This document shows positions 5,461-8,122 of a DNA stretch of 8,122 nucleotides, piece by piece. Location: the NCBI GenBank assembly GCA_030066245.1, contig JASJBY010000146.1, positions 1 to 8,122 on the forward strand, given 5' to 3'. The DNA is from Gammaproteobacteria bacterium (GTDB taxonomy: Bacteria > Pseudomonadota > Gammaproteobacteria > JAABTG01). The translations under genes and the position numbers were made by a program. The stretch's first letter is position 1. Every line of letters starts with the position of its first letter. The notes under the pieces are model-generated. The model made no database searches, was not told the origin of the DNA, and was given only the letters and a program-made list of their open reading frames with translations.

Positions 5461-8122
5461 ATGAATCCCCTGCGCTCCATTGGGAACTACGGGCAATCCG
5501 TTTGGCTGGACTATATTCGACGCAACCTCCTCACCAGCGGCGAGTTGACCCGCCTGATCAAGGAAGACGGCATCGTGGGCGTCACCTCCAACCCGGCCAT
5601 TTTCGAGAAGGCGATCGGTGGCAGCACCGACTACGCGAGCGCCATCGAGAACGCCGCCGATGGGCAAGGGTCGGCCGCCGATATCTACGAGCAGCTGGCC
5701 ATCGATGACGTGCGTCAGGCCGCCGATGTCCTGGCACCCGTGTATGAAGCCAGCGCTCGCCGGGACGGCTATGTCAGCCTGGAGGTTTCCCCGGGCCTGG
5801 CACATGAGACCCGGGCAACCTGCGAAGAAGCGCACCGCCTCTGGAAGGCGGTTGACCGGCCCAATCTGATGATCAAGGTCCCGGCAACCGCTGCCGGCAT
5901 CCCCGCCATCGAGACGCTGCTCGGCGAAGGCATCAATATCAACGTGACCCTGCTCTTCTCGACGCAGGCCTACGAGCAAGTCGTCGAGGCCTATATCAGG
6001 GGCCTGGAGTCGCTGGCGGCAGCGGGCGGCGATCCAAGCAAGGTGGCCAGTGTAGCCAGCTTCTTTATCAGCCGTATTGACACCGCCGTGGATAACCTTC
6101 TCGAGGAACGCCTGGCCGCGAGTGCGGATGCGCCCGAGCGCATGCTGCTGCGGAGTCTCCGCGGCAAAGTGGCCATCGCCAACGCCAAGCTGACCTACCA
6201 GCGCTACAAGGAGCTGTTCAGGGGCGAGCGCTGGGCTGCGCTTCTCGCCACAGGGGCGAAGGCACAGCGCCTGCTCTGGGCCAGCACCGGCACCAAAAAC
6301 CCCGCGTACAGCGATGTCCTTTACATGAACGAGCTGGTCGGACCGGACACGGTGAACACGGTTCCGCCGGCCACGCTGGACGCCTTCCGTGACCACGGCA
6401 ACGCAAGGCCCAGCCTGGAGGAGGATCTGGAAGCCGCTCAGGATGTGATGGACAGCCTGTCGCAGCTCGACATTCCCATCGACCGGGTCACCGACGAGCT
6501 GCTCGCTGAGGGCGTCCAGATCTTCGTTGATGCCTTCGACAAGTTGATCAACGTGGTGGACAAGGCGAGAACCGCAGCGGTGGCCGCCAACATCGACCGC
6601 CAACGGTATACCCTCCCGCCGCAGCTGCAGGAGGCGCTGCAGGCGGCGCTGGAGGACTGGCAGTCGAATGACAAGGTGCGGCGCCTCTGGGCGCGCGACC
6701 CGAGCCTGTGGACGAACTCTGACGAAAGCAAATGGCTGGACTGGCTTGAAGTGACCGAGGAGCAGTCCGAGCACCTCGGCAAACTCAGCCGTGTGGTGCA
6801 AGAGGTAGAGGGGAAGTATTTCAAGGACGCCGTGCTGTTGGGCATGGGAGGCTCCAGCCTAGCCCCCGAAGTGCTGCGTCATACATTCGGAGCGCTGGAG
6901 AACCATCCCGACCTGCATGTCCTGGACTCCACGGACCCTGCCCAGATCAAGACGGTCGAGGACCAGATCGACTACGCCCACACGCTCTTCATCGTGTCCA
7001 GCAAGTCGGGAAGCACCCTCGAGCCCAATGTCCTGAAGCAGTACTTCTTCACCCGGGCAAGTGAAGCAGTGGGCCCCGAGCTGGCGCCCAAGCATTTTGC
7101 GGCGATCACGGATCCAGGCTCCAAGCTGCAGCACGTGGCCGAAGGCGACGGCTTCCGACGTATCTTCTACGGGAAACCCGGCATCGGCGGACGCTACTCG
7201 GCACTGTCTAATTTCGGCATGGTGCCTGCCGGCGCCATCGGCATCGATCTGCGCCACTTTCTCGAGCAGACGGCTGAAATGGTCGAAGCCTGCGCGGCCT
7301 GCGTGCCGGCCCGGGAAAACCCCGGAGTCGTTCTGGGGGCTATCCTGGGCACGGCGGCGCTCCAGGGCCGAGACAAAGTGACCATCATCGCTTCGCCCGG
7401 CATCGCCAGCCTGGGCGCGTGGCTGGAGCAGTTGCTGGCGGAATCCACGGGCAAGGAAGGCAAGGGCCTGATCCCGGTGGATGGGGAGCAGCTCGGGCCA
7501 CCCGAAGCCTATGCCGACGACCGCGTATTCGTTCACCTCAGGCTCACGGCGGCCGCCGACACCGCTCAGGATGAGGCCGTTACGCGTCTCGAGAAAGCGG
7601 GCCAGCCGGTGATACGCATCAGCGTGCCGGATCGCTACAACCTCGGCCAGGAGTTCTTCCGTTGGGAGGTGGCCACGGCCGTCGCAGGCTCCATTCTGGG
7701 AATAAACGCTTTCAACCAGCCCGACGTGGAGGCCAGTAAGGTGGTCACGCGCAAGCTCACGGGGGAGTACGAGGCAACCGGGAATCTGCCCGAGCACCCT
7801 CCTCTCGCCCAGAACAACGGCATCCGACTGTTCGCGGACCCGCGCAACGCGGCAGAGCTGACATCGCTCGCGGGCGAAGGGGCCTCTGTCGGCGACTACC
7901 TGAAGGCACATTTGGGCCGCCTGGAACAGCATGACTATTTCGCGTTGCTCGCCTACCTGAACCGCAATGACGATCACGATGAGGAATTGCAGGACATACG
8001 CCGGCGAGTACGCGACCAACGCAAAGTGGCCACCTGCCTGGGGTATGGCCCCCGCTTCCTGCATTCGACCGGACAGGCCTACAAGGGCGGACCCAACAGC
8101 GGTGTATTCCTGCAGGTAACCA
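5461..8122 (+). CDS. Transaldolase / glucose-6-phosphate isomerase fusion (3'-partial)
   Basis: A single uninterrupted frame of 887 codons runs off the window edge. Residues 1 to about 375 are a transaldolase: SVWLDYIRR (13-21), GVTSNPAIFEKAI (40-52), VSLEVSP (105-111), the Schiff-base lysine K139 in LMIKVPAT, NINVTLLFS (159-167) and ASFFISRID (199-207). From about 385 on is a phosphoglucose isomerase with SIS-type phosphosugar motifs: LLGMGGSSLAPE (459-470), SSKSGSTLEPN (513-523), ESTGKEGKGL (661-670) with the probable catalytic glutamate E661, and FLHSTGQAYKGGPNSG (866-881) with conserved H868 and K875. The enzyme would exchange dihydroxyacetone units between sugar phosphates and interconvert glucose and fructose 6-phosphates. 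The ATG follows GGAGGAG (5448-5454) by six bases. From memory such fusions are about 930-950 residues, so only the C-terminal tail is missing. Any further genes of the operon are out of view. Confidence 0.95.
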   Translation, partial: MNPLRSIGNYGQSVWLDYIRRNLLTSGELTRLIKEDGIVGVTSNPAIFEKAIGGSTDYASAIENAADGQGSAADIYEQLAIDDVRQAADVLAPVYEASARRDGYVSLEVSPGLAHETRATCEEAHRLWKAVDRPNLMIKVPATAAGIPAIETLLGEGININVTLLFSTQAYEQVVEAYIRGLESLAAAGGDPSKVASVASFFISRIDTAVDNLLEERLAASADAPERMLLRSLRGKVAIANAKLTYQRYKELFRGERWAALLATGAKAQRLLWASTGTKNPAYSDVLYMNELVGPDTVNTVPPATLDAFRDHGNARPSLEEDLEAAQDVMDSLSQLDIPIDRVTDELLAEGVQIFVDAFDKLINVVDKARTAAVAANIDRQRYTLPPQLQEALQAALEDWQSNDKVRRLWARDPSLWTNSDESKWLDWLEVTEEQSEHLGKLSRVVQEVEGKYFKDAVLLGMGGSSLAPEVLRHTFGALENHPDLHVLDSTDPAQIKTVEDQIDYAHTLFIVSSKSGSTLEPNVLKQYFFTRASEAVGPELAPKHFAAITDPGSKLQHVAEGDGFRRIFYGKPGIGGRYSALSNFGMVPAGAIGIDLRHFLEQTAEMVEACAACVPARENPGVVLGAILGTAALQGRDKVTIIASPGIASLGAWLEQLLAESTGKEGKGLIPVDGEQLGPPEAYADDRVFVHLRLTAAADTAQDEAVTRLEKAGQPVIRISVPDRYNLGQEFFRWEVATAVAGSILGINAFNQPDVEASKVVTRKLTGEYEATGNLPEHPPLAQNNGIRLFADPRNAAELTSLAGEGASVGDYLKAHLGRLEQHDYFALLAYLNRNDDHDEELQDIRRRVRDQRKVATCLGYGPRFLHSTGQAYKGGPNSGVFLQVT

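Noticed and set aside
5422..6801. 459-codon open frame on the minus strand
   Set aside because: It lies antisense to the transaldolase half of the fusion. Its translation has no recognisable domain, and the + strand protein has clear catalytic motifs throughout. High GC content makes such long antisense frames common.
6859..8064. 401-codon open frame on the minus strand
   Set aside because: It is the antisense shadow of the isomerase half. It shows no family motif, and the opposite strand encodes an intact enzyme.

Overview
The window is GC-rich bacterial DNA carrying four genes of central carbon metabolism and three gene-free stretches with many palindromes. The proteobacterial-type glucokinase, the long three-domain Pta, the transaldolase-isomerase fusion and the GC-rich intergenic palindromes suggest a gammaproteobacterium, possibly a halophilic or Chromatiales-like one. 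That placement rests on general resemblance, not on a marker gene.

Layout: 1-352 is the leader of pta and holds copy A of a ~92-bp dispersed repeat. pta (353-2452) and ackA (2449-3660) form a translationally coupled operon on the + strand with a 4-base ATGA overlap. 3661-4074 is a convergent intergenic region packed with palindromes: a hairpin just after ackA, copy B of the 92-bp repeat in the opposite orientation to copy A, and a GGCGGAA/TTCCGCC hairpin. glk (4075-5058) is on the - strand with a GTG start. 5059-5460 is the divergent region between glk and the last gene; it contains a direct repeat with 21-bp spacing and a 10-bp inverted repeat. From 5461 to the window edge runs a transaldolase/glucose-6-phosphate isomerase fusion, 887 codons visible and truncated by the window end.

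Function: Glk makes glucose 6-phosphate, the isomerase half of the fusion converts it to fructose 6-phosphate, and the transaldolase half links it to erythrose 4-phosphate and sedoheptulose 7-phosphate. Pta and AckA interconvert acetyl-CoA, acetyl phosphate and acetate with ATP. Together with a phosphoketolase, which is not in this window, the set would make up most of a bifid-type shunt. A nearby xfp gene is a testable inference.

No rRNA, tRNA, CRISPR array, transposase, phage gene or clearly new protein system is visible. The least explained items are the 92-bp inverted repeats bracketing pta-ackA and the repeat motifs between glk and tal-pgi.
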